Origin: Methylomagnum ishizawai
GTDB taxonomy: Bacteria > Pseudomonadota > Gammaproteobacteria > Methylococcales > Methylococcaceae
Direction: 5' to 3'
Assembly (NCBI RefSeq): GCF_900155475.1
Contig: NZ_FXAM01000001.1
Coordinates: 3,730,881 to 3,794,880 of the forward strand
DNA: 64,000 nt
Positions 54,836 to 63,118 of this stretch are shown here, one piece after another. Positions within the stretch are counted from its first letter, which is position 1. The number at the start of each line of letters is the position of its first letter. A program made the position numbers and the translations under genes. The notes below the pieces were generated by a model. It was given only the letters and a program-made list of their open reading frames with translations. It was not told the DNA's origin and ran no database searches.

Positions 54836-55093
54836 TTAAGGGAGACACAGAAGGCCGGGATTGTCCTGGAACAGCTTGCGCCGCTCCTCTTCCGGCAACA
54901 GGCCAAGCAATGCCGCCGCGATGCTAGCGGCGCTGGCCTGTCCGGGTTCGACGTATTGCTTGAAGGCGAGATTGAAGACCGACCGGGCACCGCAGTGCTT
55001 GCAGGTGCAATAAAGGTCGGCGATGGAGTCCGTCAACGGGACACGGTGGGTGATGGTGGTGGGCTTACGGCAATCCGGGCAGGTAATTCGCAT
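54836..55093 (-). CDS. Ogr/Delta-like zinc-finger transcription activator
   Basis: This 85-aa protein has the Ogr/Delta zinc-binding pattern: MRITCPDCRKPTTITH, then YCTCKHCGARSVFNLAFKQYV. The four Cys of CPDC and CxxC bind one zinc. In P2 and P4 these proteins activate late promoters, with P4 Delta also acting on helper phage genes. It faces left, opposite to the rest of the element. This suggests a relationship with a P2-type helper. Confidence 0.8.
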   Translation of the reverse strand: MRITCPDCRKPTTITHRVPLTDSIADLYCTCKHCGARSVFNLAFKQYVEPGQASAASIAAALLGLLPEEERRKLFQDNPGLLCLP

Positions 55094-55179
55094 GGTTCCC
55101 CCTGTTTGCTGCTATTGATGAGCCTTGGCTTCCTGGGGCCGCGCCACGGAAGCCCCAACAGCCCCAAGCGCACAATCAG

Positions 55180-55199
55180 GGTGTACCTAAGGGTGTACC
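55180..55199 (+). repeat. Right arm-type sites, two GGTGTACC motifs
   Basis: GGTGTACC occurs at 55180-55187 and 55192-55199, spaced exactly 12 bp like the left arm pairs, 53-60 bp before the right attachment core. This is probably the P-side integrase binding pair. Confidence 0.6.
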
Positions 55200-55251
55200 C
55201 ATTTTCTCAAAAGGCCATTGTAAGCCGCGCAAATCAAGGCTTTCAATTTGC

Positions 55252-55334
55252 AGATGAAAAGAATCTGAGCGCATTTCACCCCGTGTCACCCCGTCGCATT
55301 TTTCATCTAAAGCCCTGATTCTCAGGGCTTTTTT
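55252..55334 (+). repeat. attR: right 83-bp direct repeat of the nifA element
   Basis: Identical to 43170-43252. Immediately upstream, a short in-frame run encodes FNLQMKRI before the stop, resembling the end of NifA (LNIKMKRI). The element therefore carries its own diverged tail of the target gene, as expected when the target's 3' end is replaced on integration. Confidence 0.88.
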
Positions 55335-55432
55335 ATTTCACCTCATTGCATCCCATCGCACCGAATCGCATTGTTTGGGTGTACCTTTTTTTGAGGCACA
55401 TCCTCCCTTTTGAATATGACGAAGGCACGTGC
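55335..55432 (+). mobile_element. Remnant of a second related element left arm
   Basis: After attR the sequence still matches the left arm of the element: 55348-55385 equals 43267-43304 and 55409-55426 (TTTGAATATGACGAAGGC) equals 43483-43500, but about 155 bp between them are missing. The host DNA begins soon after with the CDF exporter gene. This suggests a mostly deleted earlier insertion. Confidence 0.55.
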
Positions 55433-55442
55433 GCCACGCCGG

Positions 55443-56417
55443 TCAGTGGTGGTGCTGGCAAGCGCTGGCGAGGCCCTGTCCCCCGTGTCCCGCCCGGCGA
55501 GGGCTGCCGAGACTGATATCGCAGTAGAGCGCGTCCGGGTCGCAGCCCTCGCATTCCAATTGCAAGGTGCAATGGCCGATGCCGTAATTCTCGTGGAGGG
55601 CGTCGCCGATCTGGCGCTGGATCAAGGCCGCTTGGCTGACCGTCATATCGTCCACCACGATATGGGCCGACAACACCTTGAGGCTTTGCGACAAGCTCCA
55701 CACATGCAAATCATGCACACCGCGCACTCCCTCGATCTGCATCAGATCGCGCACCATGGTGCTCATCTCGACATCGGCAGGCGTGCTTTCCAACAGGATC
55801 GCCACGGTCTCGCGCAGGATCAGCCAAGCGTTCCACAGGATCAACCCGCCGATCAACACGCTGGCCAGGGGATCGAGCCAATCCAGCCCGGTCAGCCAAA
55901 TGCCCACCCCGGCCAGGATCGCCCCCAAGGTCGAAAACACATCGCCCAGCAAATGCAGGAAGGCGCTGCGCAGGTTCAAATCGTGTTCGGCCCCGTGGCT
56001 GACCAGCCAAGCCGTGACCAGGTTCACCACGAAAGCTGCGGTCCCGACCGTCATCAGCACGTCGGACGCCACCGGGACCGGATTCAAGAAGCGCTGGTAA
56101 GCCTCGAAAAAGATGAAGGCCGCGATCAACACCAAGGTGCTGGAATTGACCAAGGCGGCGAGGATGCCGACGCGGTGGTAGCCGAAGGTCTTGCCGGCAT
56201 GGGCCGGTTGCTCGGCCAGCCGGTGCGCGTACCAAGCCAGGGCCAGCGCGGCCACGTCGGTGATATTGTGGGCGGCGTCGGTAAGCAAGGCCAGGCTATG
56301 GGCATACCAGCCCGCCAGCGCCTCGAACACTACGAAACCAAGGGTAAGCAACAGCGAAACCACCAGCCGGAACCGGGTTTGCCCGCCATGCGCGTGAACG
56401 TGAGTATGCCCTGCCAC
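55443..56417 (-). CDS. Cation diffusion facilitator (CDF) zinc/cobalt exporter
   Basis: This 324-aa protein has a His-rich N terminus (AGHTHVHAHGG) and six TM helices; the active HxxxD metal sites are AAHNITDVAALA in helix 2 and LHLLGDVFSTLG in helix 5. A C-terminal cytoplasmic dimerisation domain includes GVHDLHVWSLS. It exports Zn2+, Co2+ or Cd2+ in exchange for protons. Its 3' end lies 10-20 bp from the element remnant, so the insertion is immediately downstream of its stop. Confidence 0.93.
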   Translation of the reverse strand: MAGHTHVHAHGGQTRFRLVVSLLLTLGFVVFEALAGWYAHSLALLTDAAHNITDVAALALAWYAHRLAEQPAHAGKTFGYHRVGILAALVNSSTLVLIAAFIFFEAYQRFLNPVPVASDVLMTVGTAAFVVNLVTAWLVSHGAEHDLNLRSAFLHLLGDVFSTLGAILAGVGIWLTGLDWLDPLASVLIGGLILWNAWLILRETVAILLESTPADVEMSTMVRDLMQIEGVRGVHDLHVWSLSQSLKVLSAHIVVDDMTVSQAALIQRQIGDALHENYGIGHCTLQLECEGCDPDALYCDISLGSPRRAGHGGQGLASACQHHH

Positions 56418-56619
56418 GAGTCGAACCTATAATGAGTGGAACCAATCCATCCGGGGGAACCGGACCAGGCTTGCGCATGGTCCGGTTCGACGGTGCCGAG
56501 TGTAGAACAGCTTACTCCCGCCGCCCGCCCGGCTGCCATGCCCCGCCGCCAAAACGCCGCGTCCCTGCCCGATGCGCCGGAGCGCCAACCCGCGCCCATC
56601 CCTACTAATGGAGTCCGCC

Positions 56620-57441
56620 ATGTCGTCCCGTTATTTCACCACCGCGCTATTCGCCGCCCTCCTGCCACTCTGGACCGCCCCGGCGGGGGCCGACACCGTC
56701 ATCGAATATCGGGTGGAACAAGGTAAGCATAGCGTCCTACAGCCGGTCATCATCAAGGCCGGGACCGTCTTGGTGAAAGGGGCGGGCGGCGATGGCAACC
56801 TGGACGTGTTATACGAACGCGAAGCCGAACGCCTGGTCCTGATCGACCACAAGAAACAGCGCTATACCCCCATTACCGACGAACGGGTCGGGCGCATCGC
56901 CCAGCAGGCCGAGGATTTGCAGCCGGTGTTGCGCGGCATCGGCGAGCAACTGCGGAAGTTGTCCCCCAAGCAGCGCGAGAAATGGGAACAAATGCTGGGC
57001 GGGGTGTCGCTGGACCAATTCGACGCCACCCGCAAAGCCGCCGCCTCGACCCGCTTGCTGAAAACCGGGGTGGGCAAGCAATTCGCGGGGGTGAACTGCC
57101 AGGAAATGAACGTGGTCAAGGGCGGGGCCAAGGCTTTGGAATTCTGCCTCGCCGACCCGGCCGCGCTGAAGCTGGGGCGGGAGGACGCGGAAACCTTGCG
57201 GGCCTTGATCGGTTTCACCCAGAAGCTGGCCGAGAAGGCGCAAGGCTTGACCAGCCAGTTGGGGATGGACTTGCCGATGGGCGGCTTGGCGGGTTTGGCG
57301 GGGGTGCCCATCGAACTGCGCGACCTGGACGGCAAGCATCCGCTGGCGATGCGTTTGAACCGGGTCGATGGCGAGACCGTCGCCGCCGCGCCCAAGGTGC
57401 CGGAAGGCTATCGGGAGAAGTCGCTGGAACTTTGGCGCTGA
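56620..57441 (+). CDS. Secreted hypothetical protein
   Basis: This 273-aa protein has a signal peptide (TALFAALLPLWTAPAGADTV) and a mature domain that is beta-rich at the start (VIEYRVEQGKHSVLQPVIIKAG) and helical in the middle (IAQQAEDLQPVLRGIGEQL). Two Cys (VNCQEMN, EFCLADP) may form a disulfide. No family is recognised; a DUF4412-like fold is possible. The start at 56620 follows GGAG. Confidence 0.7.
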   Translation: MSSRYFTTALFAALLPLWTAPAGADTVIEYRVEQGKHSVLQPVIIKAGTVLVKGAGGDGNLDVLYEREAERLVLIDHKKQRYTPITDERVGRIAQQAEDLQPVLRGIGEQLRKLSPKQREKWEQMLGGVSLDQFDATRKAAASTRLLKTGVGKQFAGVNCQEMNVVKGGAKALEFCLADPAALKLGREDAETLRALIGFTQKLAEKAQGLTSQLGMDLPMGGLAGLAGVPIELRDLDGKHPLAMRLNRVDGETVAAAPKVPEGYREKSLELWR

Positions 57442-57523
57442 GCCTGGGCAGTCGGTTTGGGTCTACGGGTAATCCTTGGCGTCCAAAGCTGGCGTTGGAC
57501 TCCGCGCTCCGACCGGAACCGCC

Positions 57524-58081
57524 TTAACCGCGCATCATCCGCTCGCCCGCGGGCACGCCCACCGGCGCTTGCGCCTGCGTTTCCTCGGCCTTCTGCTTGA
57601 ACTGCCCGCGCTGCGCCAGCAAAGACGCCCCCACGCACACCAGGATGGCCCCGAGGCTGGTTTCCAGGGTCAGGAACGCCCCGATCTTGAAATAGGCGAA
57701 AGCCGGATGGGCGAAGCGCACCAGCCAACCGGCCAGTTCGTCGGCCAGGGCGGACGCGAAGGTCAGCCCGCTCAGCCAGATTTTCAGCCCCATCGACAGG
57801 TTGGCGAACAACAGGAGGTGGGTCAGCGTCACCGCCAGCATCCCCATCGCGAACAAATGGAAATGGGTGACTTCCAATAGGCTCTGATAACTCTTGGGCT
57901 GGGTGAATTTCTCCTCCGAACCCAGGTAATACTCGACCACCGAATCGTAGCCCAGGCCCATCTTATGGAAATACATCATGCCGTTGCTGATCCATAGCAG
58001 GGCGATATAGCCCAGGAACATCAGCACGATGGTGTTGAGCAGGGTTTGGCGGCGCTGTTCGCCGGTGACGAAAAAACGCAT
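57524..58081 (-). CDS. Four-TM membrane protein paired with FMN-binding protein
   Basis: This 185-aa protein has four hydrophobic helices (TIVLMFLGYIALLWISNGM, a FHLFAMGMLAVTLTHLLLFA helix with membrane-embedded His residues that could ligate haem, and two later helices). It overlaps the FMN-binding gene by one base. It is probably a quinone- or haem-linked membrane partner of a flavin electron carrier. Confidence 0.75.
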   Translation of the reverse strand: MRFFVTGEQRRQTLLNTIVLMFLGYIALLWISNGMMYFHKMGLGYDSVVEYYLGSEEKFTQPKSYQSLLEVTHFHLFAMGMLAVTLTHLLLFANLSMGLKIWLSGLTFASALADELAGWLVRFAHPAFAYFKIGAFLTLETSLGAILVCVGASLLAQRGQFKQKAEETQAQAPVGVPAGERMMRG

Positions 58082-58620
58082 TATCGAACCTCTTCGCGCA
58101 AGGCGATTTTGTGGATGGCCATGACTTTGCGGAGACTGTCGAGGGCGGCGCGGGAACTCAAGGTCGCCCCGCTGATGCCATCGACGCCTTGATTCAGCTT
58201 CAATTCTTGCAGGGGGCGCTTATAGAGCCGCTCGAACCACCGCGCCGGCGGTTGGTATTCGGGCGGTTCGTGGAAGGCCAGGATTTCGGCGCGGACCAAT
58301 TCGCCGCCGGGGGATAGCACCACCAGCAGCATTTCCGGCTGGGTACGCACGGTGTGGGATTCTAGCGCGGCGTAACCCAGGATTTGCCCGCCTTTCTTGC
58401 CCACGTAGAAGGTGAACAAATGGCCGTCCAGTTTGGCTTGGGCGGTCTTCTCGACCTCCGCCGCTTGTTCTTCGCTCAGGAACACCGGCTGCGCTTCGAT
58501 TTCGGCCTCCTTGCCGAACGCCAGCTCGAAGGCTTCCTCCTTGCTGTAATACACCATGCCCAGGGCGGTCGGGGCCGCGAGGGCCAGGGAAAGGAAAACC
58601 GCCGTCAAATAATTGCGCAT
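58081..58620 (-). CDS. Extracytoplasmic FMN-binding domain protein
   Basis: This 179-aa protein has a signal (TAVFLSLALAAPTALG) and an FMN-binding domain with the C-terminal GVDGISGATLSSRA motif, where the Thr of SGAT is the covalent FMN attachment site in RnfG/NqrC-like proteins. A GGELVRAEILAFHEPPEYQ segment matches the conserved H/E region. It would carry electrons in the periplasm, using the membrane protein encoded next. Confidence 0.9.
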   Translation of the reverse strand: MRNYLTAVFLSLALAAPTALGMVYYSKEEAFELAFGKEAEIEAQPVFLSEEQAAEVEKTAQAKLDGHLFTFYVGKKGGQILGYAALESHTVRTQPEMLLVVLSPGGELVRAEILAFHEPPEYQPPARWFERLYKRPLQELKLNQGVDGISGATLSSRAALDSLRKVMAIHKIALREEVR

Positions 58621-58974
58621 GTCCGCTGGTTCCCGTGCCCGGTTCCGGGCGATGTTGGTGGTGATACCGAAGCTTGGATTGGCGCGGGTCGCCGCCCGGT
58701 GGTCCGGGCGACCCGCTGCCAGCCGTCCGCCCCGTCATGGAACGGACACTTTGCCCAGCACTGTAGTTGACAATGAATCTCGTTTCAAGCGGCGCGGCCA
58801 GCGATGGGGCCACCGCAGGAATCAGGCTTGCTTCCCGATCCGAAACAACGCGCGGGGGCGGTCCCCGCTCCGGGCTGGACCCGCCTCAAATTCCGCGTTG
58901 CCCGCCGATAGTCCTGGTGTAAGCTTTTGCCGGATTTGGACCCGGTTCCCACTATTCAGGAGGAGAAATCATCG
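58621..58974. other. Intergenic region
   Basis: The 354-bp gap between diverging genes contains no supported gene. It ends with the AGGAGGAG ribosome site of the lipoprotein gene at 58975. No operator or repeat was clear. Confidence 0.4.
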
Positions 58975-59253
58975 ATGCGGAACATTTTAGGAGCGCTCGC
59001 CCTCGCGGCCTGGTTGGCCGCTTGCCAAACAGCCCCGGACAAGACCGCCGCCCATGGTCACGGGACGGCCAATGTCGATCCCGACCTCGACGAGGCGAGC
59101 AATGATTTGGAAGAGTCGAAGAGCGATTACGATGCCTGTTTACGCGAGCAGGAGGACGATGCCGAACTGGATTGCGAAGCCTCGAAAGAAATGTACGAGG
59201 AAGACCAGGCGGCCTACGACGCCCTCCTGAAGAAGAAAAAAACCCAGCACTGA
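58975..59253 (+). CDS. Small lipoprotein
   Basis: This 92-aa protein has a lipobox AWLAAC (Cys17), then an acidic helical body (LDEASNDLEESKSDYDACLREQEDDAELDCE) with two Cys that may pair and a Lys-rich C terminus (KKKKTQH). It starts at an ATG with AGGAGGAG upstream. The family is unrecognised. Confidence 0.75.
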   Translation: MRNILGALALAAWLAACQTAPDKTAAHGHGTANVDPDLDEASNDLEESKSDYDACLREQEDDAELDCEASKEMYEEDQAAYDALLKKKKTQH

Positions 59254-59294
59254 AACCACCGGCGTGGGCCGGTATCCCGGCCTGCCCGATGTCT

Positions 59295-61058
59295 TCATGG
59301 CGGCGGCGCTTGGGGCGTCAACGGCCTGTCCCCCGGACCCAGTAACCGGCGCCCATTGTCCTTCCAGGACCAGCGGCCCTGGGGTTTTAATTCCAGCACG
59401 GCGTCGTAGCGCTCGATGGGTTCGTCGCCGTCGCGCTGTCCATGGCGACCGAAAGTCAGGTAAGTGGTGCCGCGCCCGGTCAACATCCGCAGCAATTCCC
59501 CGGCTTTGTCGGGGTCGAGGTCGTTGCCGGGATTCTCGATCAGCACGAAGCGCGGTTGGGCCAATAGCACGCGGGCGAAGGACATGAGTTGTTGTTCATC
59601 GACCGACAGCGCGGCGTCCCAATCCTGCTCGGCCTCCAGGCCACCGACGCGGGCCAGCACCGGCTCCAGTCCCAAGGCGTGCAAGGTTTCCAACAAGGCC
59701 GTGTCGGTGATGGCGATCCCCGGCGCGTCCGGGTTCAAGGCTTCGCGCAGGCTACCAGGCGGCAGGTAGGGCCGTTCCGGCAAGAACTGGATGCGCCCGG
59801 CACGGGGCCGGATCAAACGCCCGGTGCCGGTGTCGAGGATACCCGCCGTGGCTTTGAACAGCGCGTCCTTGGCCGTGCCATCGGCCCCCGCCACCAGCAC
59901 CCGCGTCCCGTGCGGGATCGATAGCGTGAGATCGTCCACCAGGACGGTATGGTCGATGGGCGAGCGCAGGGTCAGGTGTTCGTAGCCGATGCGGTCGTCG
60001 TCCTCGCCGAAATCCATGCCGCATACGGTTTCGGTCTGGGTCAGTTCGATGGCGTACCACAGGTTGATGAGCCGCTCGATCACGGCGGCGAACGAGGACA
60101 ACGATTGGAACTGGGTGATGATGAGCGAGAACGCCCCGATCAACATCACGAAGGCCGCCGCCGATTGGGTGATGACGCCGAACTCGGCCTGCCCGTCGAT
60201 GAACAAGGGCGCGACCAGCAGGATCGGGATCACCTGTACCAGATAGTTGTAGCCGGTGGTGAAGAAACCCAGGCGGCGGTTCACCAGGATGATCTGGTGG
60301 AAATTCTCCACCACCGCGTCGAATTGCCGGTGCAGCCGCCGCGACATGCGTTCCTCCCGGTTCAAGAGGGCGATGGATTCGGCGCGTTCCCCCACATGCA
60401 ACAGGCCGGAGCGGAAACTGGCTTCCTTGTCCAACTGGGTGTAATTCAGGTCGATCAAGCGATGGCCCAGGCGGAAAGTGAGGTAGGAACCGAACGCCGC
60501 GTAGACCACCGCGACCAGGAACAAACGCGGGCTGATCGACCACAGCACCCCCGAGAACGCCAGCGCGGTGAACGTCCCGTTCAGCAGCATCAGCGCGAAG
60601 GACAGCGTGGTGGTGGTGAAGACCCGGACATCCTCGGCGATGCGCTGGTCGGCGTGTTCCATGCCGGTGCTTTTGATGAGGCTGTCGTTCATCCGGTAGT
60701 AGCTGGGATAGCGCAGATACAAATCCAGGAATTGCCGGGTCATCCATTCTCGCCACAGGAGCCCCAGCCGTTCCTCGGCATAGCGCAGGAACACCGCGAC
60801 CACGGTCAGGCAGGCGAACACGGCGGTATAGATGACCGCCTGCCGCAGATAGGCCGGTACATCGCGCCCGGCCAGGGCGGACATGAAATCGCGCCCCACA
60901 TAGCTGTTGAGGATGTTGAGTCCGTTCAGCCCGAACAACAGGGCGATGAGCAAGCCGAATAGGGCGATGGCCCTGGGACCGGACGGCGAGCGGACGAAAT
61001 GGCGGATGAGTTGGAAAAACAAGCCCGAGCCTTGCTCGTTGATGGGGATGCGGAGCAT
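59295..61058 (-). CDS. SbmA/BacA-type ABC protein with decayed ATPase domain
   Basis: This 587-aa protein has an N-terminal ABC_membrane_2 domain with about six TM helices, as in SbmA, BacA and YddA, and a C-terminal ATPase-like domain. The motifs are atypical: Walker A is GADGTAKD instead of GxxGxGK(S/T), the signature LSGGQ is replaced by LSVDEQQL, and the Walker B Asp-Glu is changed (VLIENPGNDLD). ATP hydrolysis is therefore doubtful. It sits 40 bp downstream of the AAA-type regulator gene and is probably controlled by it. Confidence 0.88.
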   Translation of the reverse strand: MLRIPINEQGSGLFFQLIRHFVRSPSGPRAIALFGLLIALLFGLNGLNILNSYVGRDFMSALAGRDVPAYLRQAVIYTAVFACLTVVAVFLRYAEERLGLLWREWMTRQFLDLYLRYPSYYRMNDSLIKSTGMEHADQRIAEDVRVFTTTTLSFALMLLNGTFTALAFSGVLWSISPRLFLVAVVYAAFGSYLTFRLGHRLIDLNYTQLDKEASFRSGLLHVGERAESIALLNREERMSRRLHRQFDAVVENFHQIILVNRRLGFFTTGYNYLVQVIPILLVAPLFIDGQAEFGVITQSAAAFVMLIGAFSLIITQFQSLSSFAAVIERLINLWYAIELTQTETVCGMDFGEDDDRIGYEHLTLRSPIDHTVLVDDLTLSIPHGTRVLVAGADGTAKDALFKATAGILDTGTGRLIRPRAGRIQFLPERPYLPPGSLREALNPDAPGIAITDTALLETLHALGLEPVLARVGGLEAEQDWDAALSVDEQQLMSFARVLLAQPRFVLIENPGNDLDPDKAGELLRMLTGRGTTYLTFGRHGQRDGDEPIERYDAVLELKPQGRWSWKDNGRRLLGPGDRPLTPQAPPP

Positions 61059-61098
61059 GGTGGTTCTCCTAATTGGGGTTGGCGTGGGAGCGCCGCCG

Positions 61099-62727
61099 TT
61101 ATTCTTGTTGTTGGCCGAGGGTTCCGCCGTTTCCCGCCCCCGCTTTGCCGGGATCGTCCCCGCCATAGGCCAGGGCCATCCGCTCGCCCATGCGTTTGCG
61201 GAGCTTGGCCCGCCGCGAAGGCGTGACCCGTTCATGCAGCGCCCGGTGGTGGAGCGCGTGGACGAAGCCATATTGCGCGGCCACGGTGCCGTCCGGCCAT
61301 TCGTCCACGCCTTGGCGCTCGATGAACTGCCTGCGCCTGGCCAGGGCTTGGCAACGGGCTTCGATGGACTCGATATCCTGGTCCAAAGCCGCCGCCACGC
61401 TTGCCGCCGAGAAGCTCCGGCCCGCGACGCTGGCGGTTTCGAGCAAGCCCTGGTCCGCTGCGTCCAGTCGTTCCAATTGCTGTTCGACCCATTCCAGCAA
61501 GCTGTCGGGCACCGCAGGTTCCATCCCGTCCAGATCGACCGCCAGCCGCCAGCCCCCGTCCTCCCGCACCAGCCAATCCCGCGCCAGCGCGTGTTCCACC
61601 AGGCGGACCATGAGCAGGGGATGGCCTCCGGCGTGGCGCTGGACGAACGCCCCGAACCCGGCGGGCAGGCCGGGGCAGCGGGTTTCCAGGTAGTCCGCCA
61701 CCGCCGCCGGTTGCAAGGGCGGGAGCGCTAGTTCGGTGTAATGGCCGCGCTTGCGTAGCTCGTCGCGCAGCCGCCGGAGGGGATGGCCGTCGCCCTGCGT
61801 TTCCACCGGCTGCTGGGTGCCCAGCACGAGGAGCCGCGCCGCCTGCCGCCGCAAAGCCAGATAGGCCAGCAGGTTGAGGGTGGAAGCGTCGGCCCAGTGC
61901 AAATCCTCGAACCACAGCACCAAGGTCCGGTCGCCGCTGGCGCTTTCCAGGAATTGGGCCAGTTCCCGCACCAATCGTTCGCGGGTGGGGCGGGCCGCGC
62001 CGTCGCCGCCGAGTTGGCAGGTGGCGGCGCAGGGCAGCAGCGAACACCAGCCCGGCGCGTAGCTGCGCAGCCGTTCCGCCCAGGGTCCGCTTTCCTGCCC
62101 GCCGCAGAGTTCCTCGATGGCTTCTTGGATCGGCATGAAGGGTTCCAGGGTGCCGAGCAATTCCGAGCATTGCCCCCGCGCCACGCGGATATCGGGACGC
62201 CCGTCCAGGCTTTCCAGGAAGGCCGAGACCAAGGCGGTCTTTCCCAGGCCCGGCCCGCCGGAGACGAAGCCGAATTTGCGCTCGCCGCCCATGGCCTGGG
62301 CCAGCCAGGCGCGGAGTTCCCCGAGTTCCCGCTCCCGCCCGGTCAAAGGGCCGGAGGCTGGGGTTTTGAACGGGGTCGGGGCCGGGATGGCGGCGGGTTC
62401 GGCCAGCATCGGCGGCAAGGGCGGCGGCACGGCCAGCGCCACCTCGCCGATGAAGCGGTAGCCCAGGCCATGCACGGTCTCGATGAAACGGGGCGATTTG
62501 GGCGGATCGTCGAAGGCTTTGCGCAGTTCAAGGATGTAATGGCGGATGCCGTCTTCGGTGATCAGCACATTGGGCCAGACCGCCTCGAACAGCGCTTCCT
62601 TGGTGACCAAGCGGCGGCGGTGTTCGATGAGATAGCGCAGCATGGCGAAGGCCTTGAGGCTCAGGGGAATATCCTGGCCGTCCCGCGACAGCTTTTGATT
62701 GACCGGATCGAGTCGGTAATCGGGCAT
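61099..62727 (-). CDS. Transcriptional regulator with winged-helix and AAA ATPase domains
   Basis: This 542-aa protein has a N-terminal OmpR/PhoB-type winged helix (residues 1-100, LVTKEALFEAVWPNVLITED then FIETVHGLGYRFIG) without a receiver domain, a proline-rich linker and an AAA ATPase (Walker A SGGPGLGKTALVS; Walker B LVLWFEDLHWADA), followed by a helical repeat region. Such proteins act as signal-responsive activators. It is transcribed first in a likely operon with the ABC protein. Confidence 0.9.
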   Translation of the reverse strand: MPDYRLDPVNQKLSRDGQDIPLSLKAFAMLRYLIEHRRRLVTKEALFEAVWPNVLITEDGIRHYILELRKAFDDPPKSPRFIETVHGLGYRFIGEVALAVPPPLPPMLAEPAAIPAPTPFKTPASGPLTGRERELGELRAWLAQAMGGERKFGFVSGGPGLGKTALVSAFLESLDGRPDIRVARGQCSELLGTLEPFMPIQEAIEELCGGQESGPWAERLRSYAPGWCSLLPCAATCQLGGDGAARPTRERLVRELAQFLESASGDRTLVLWFEDLHWADASTLNLLAYLALRRQAARLLVLGTQQPVETQGDGHPLRRLRDELRKRGHYTELALPPLQPAAVADYLETRCPGLPAGFGAFVQRHAGGHPLLMVRLVEHALARDWLVREDGGWRLAVDLDGMEPAVPDSLLEWVEQQLERLDAADQGLLETASVAGRSFSAASVAAALDQDIESIEARCQALARRRQFIERQGVDEWPDGTVAAQYGFVHALHHRALHERVTPSRRAKLRKRMGERMALAYGGDDPGKAGAGNGGTLGQQQE

Positions 62728-63118
62728 TTCTTATTCTTCCTCTGGGTTGAGGGGGCGGGTGTGTGAATTCGCGCACATCATAACGCCCAGGCCGGGCGGC
62801 GAAGTAGGGCGGGCACGGCCTGACGGTCTTTGGGCCGGCCAGCGGCGGCTTGCGGGTGGCCGCAGCGGTGGATTTATTGCGGGCCGAGGAATTGGCGCAT
62901 TTTCGCGTTATTTGCAGGATGGGCACGTATGCCATACCCACCGGGATGGCCCCAACAGGGTGGGCATGAGTACCTGTCCACCCGCCTGGGTGTGAACCCA
63001 TATCGAAACGGGGAGAGGTGACGCAGACGCGGGCCGGGGGGCTTGGCCTGTGGCCCAGATTCCGGGCTAGGCGGGAAGGCCGGTTTAAACGCTTGGGTCA
63101 GGGGGTCGGGAGACCGGC
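62728..63118. other. Intergenic region with a REP-like repeat
   Basis: The 391-bp gap between the regulator and the sugar kinase contains at about 62917-62985 a diverged copy of the repeat at 24455 (GGGTGGGCATGAGTAC and flanking GGG/CCC arms). Nothing else was clear. Confidence 0.5.

Larger units (their letters stand above)
43170..55334 (+). mobile_element. 12-kb P4-like integrative element in the 3' end of nifA
   Basis: The element is bounded by 83-bp direct repeats. It carries a tyrosine integrase next to the left end, arm-type GGTGTACC pairs at both ends, an AlpA-like regulator, a TOPRIM/DUF927 primase-helicase, iterons and an Ogr/Delta zinc finger, which together resemble satellite phage P4. 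No capsid, tail or conjugation genes are present, so a helper phage or plasmid would be needed for transfer. Cargo lies between 44871 and 48602, partly with much lower GC. Confidence 0.85.
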
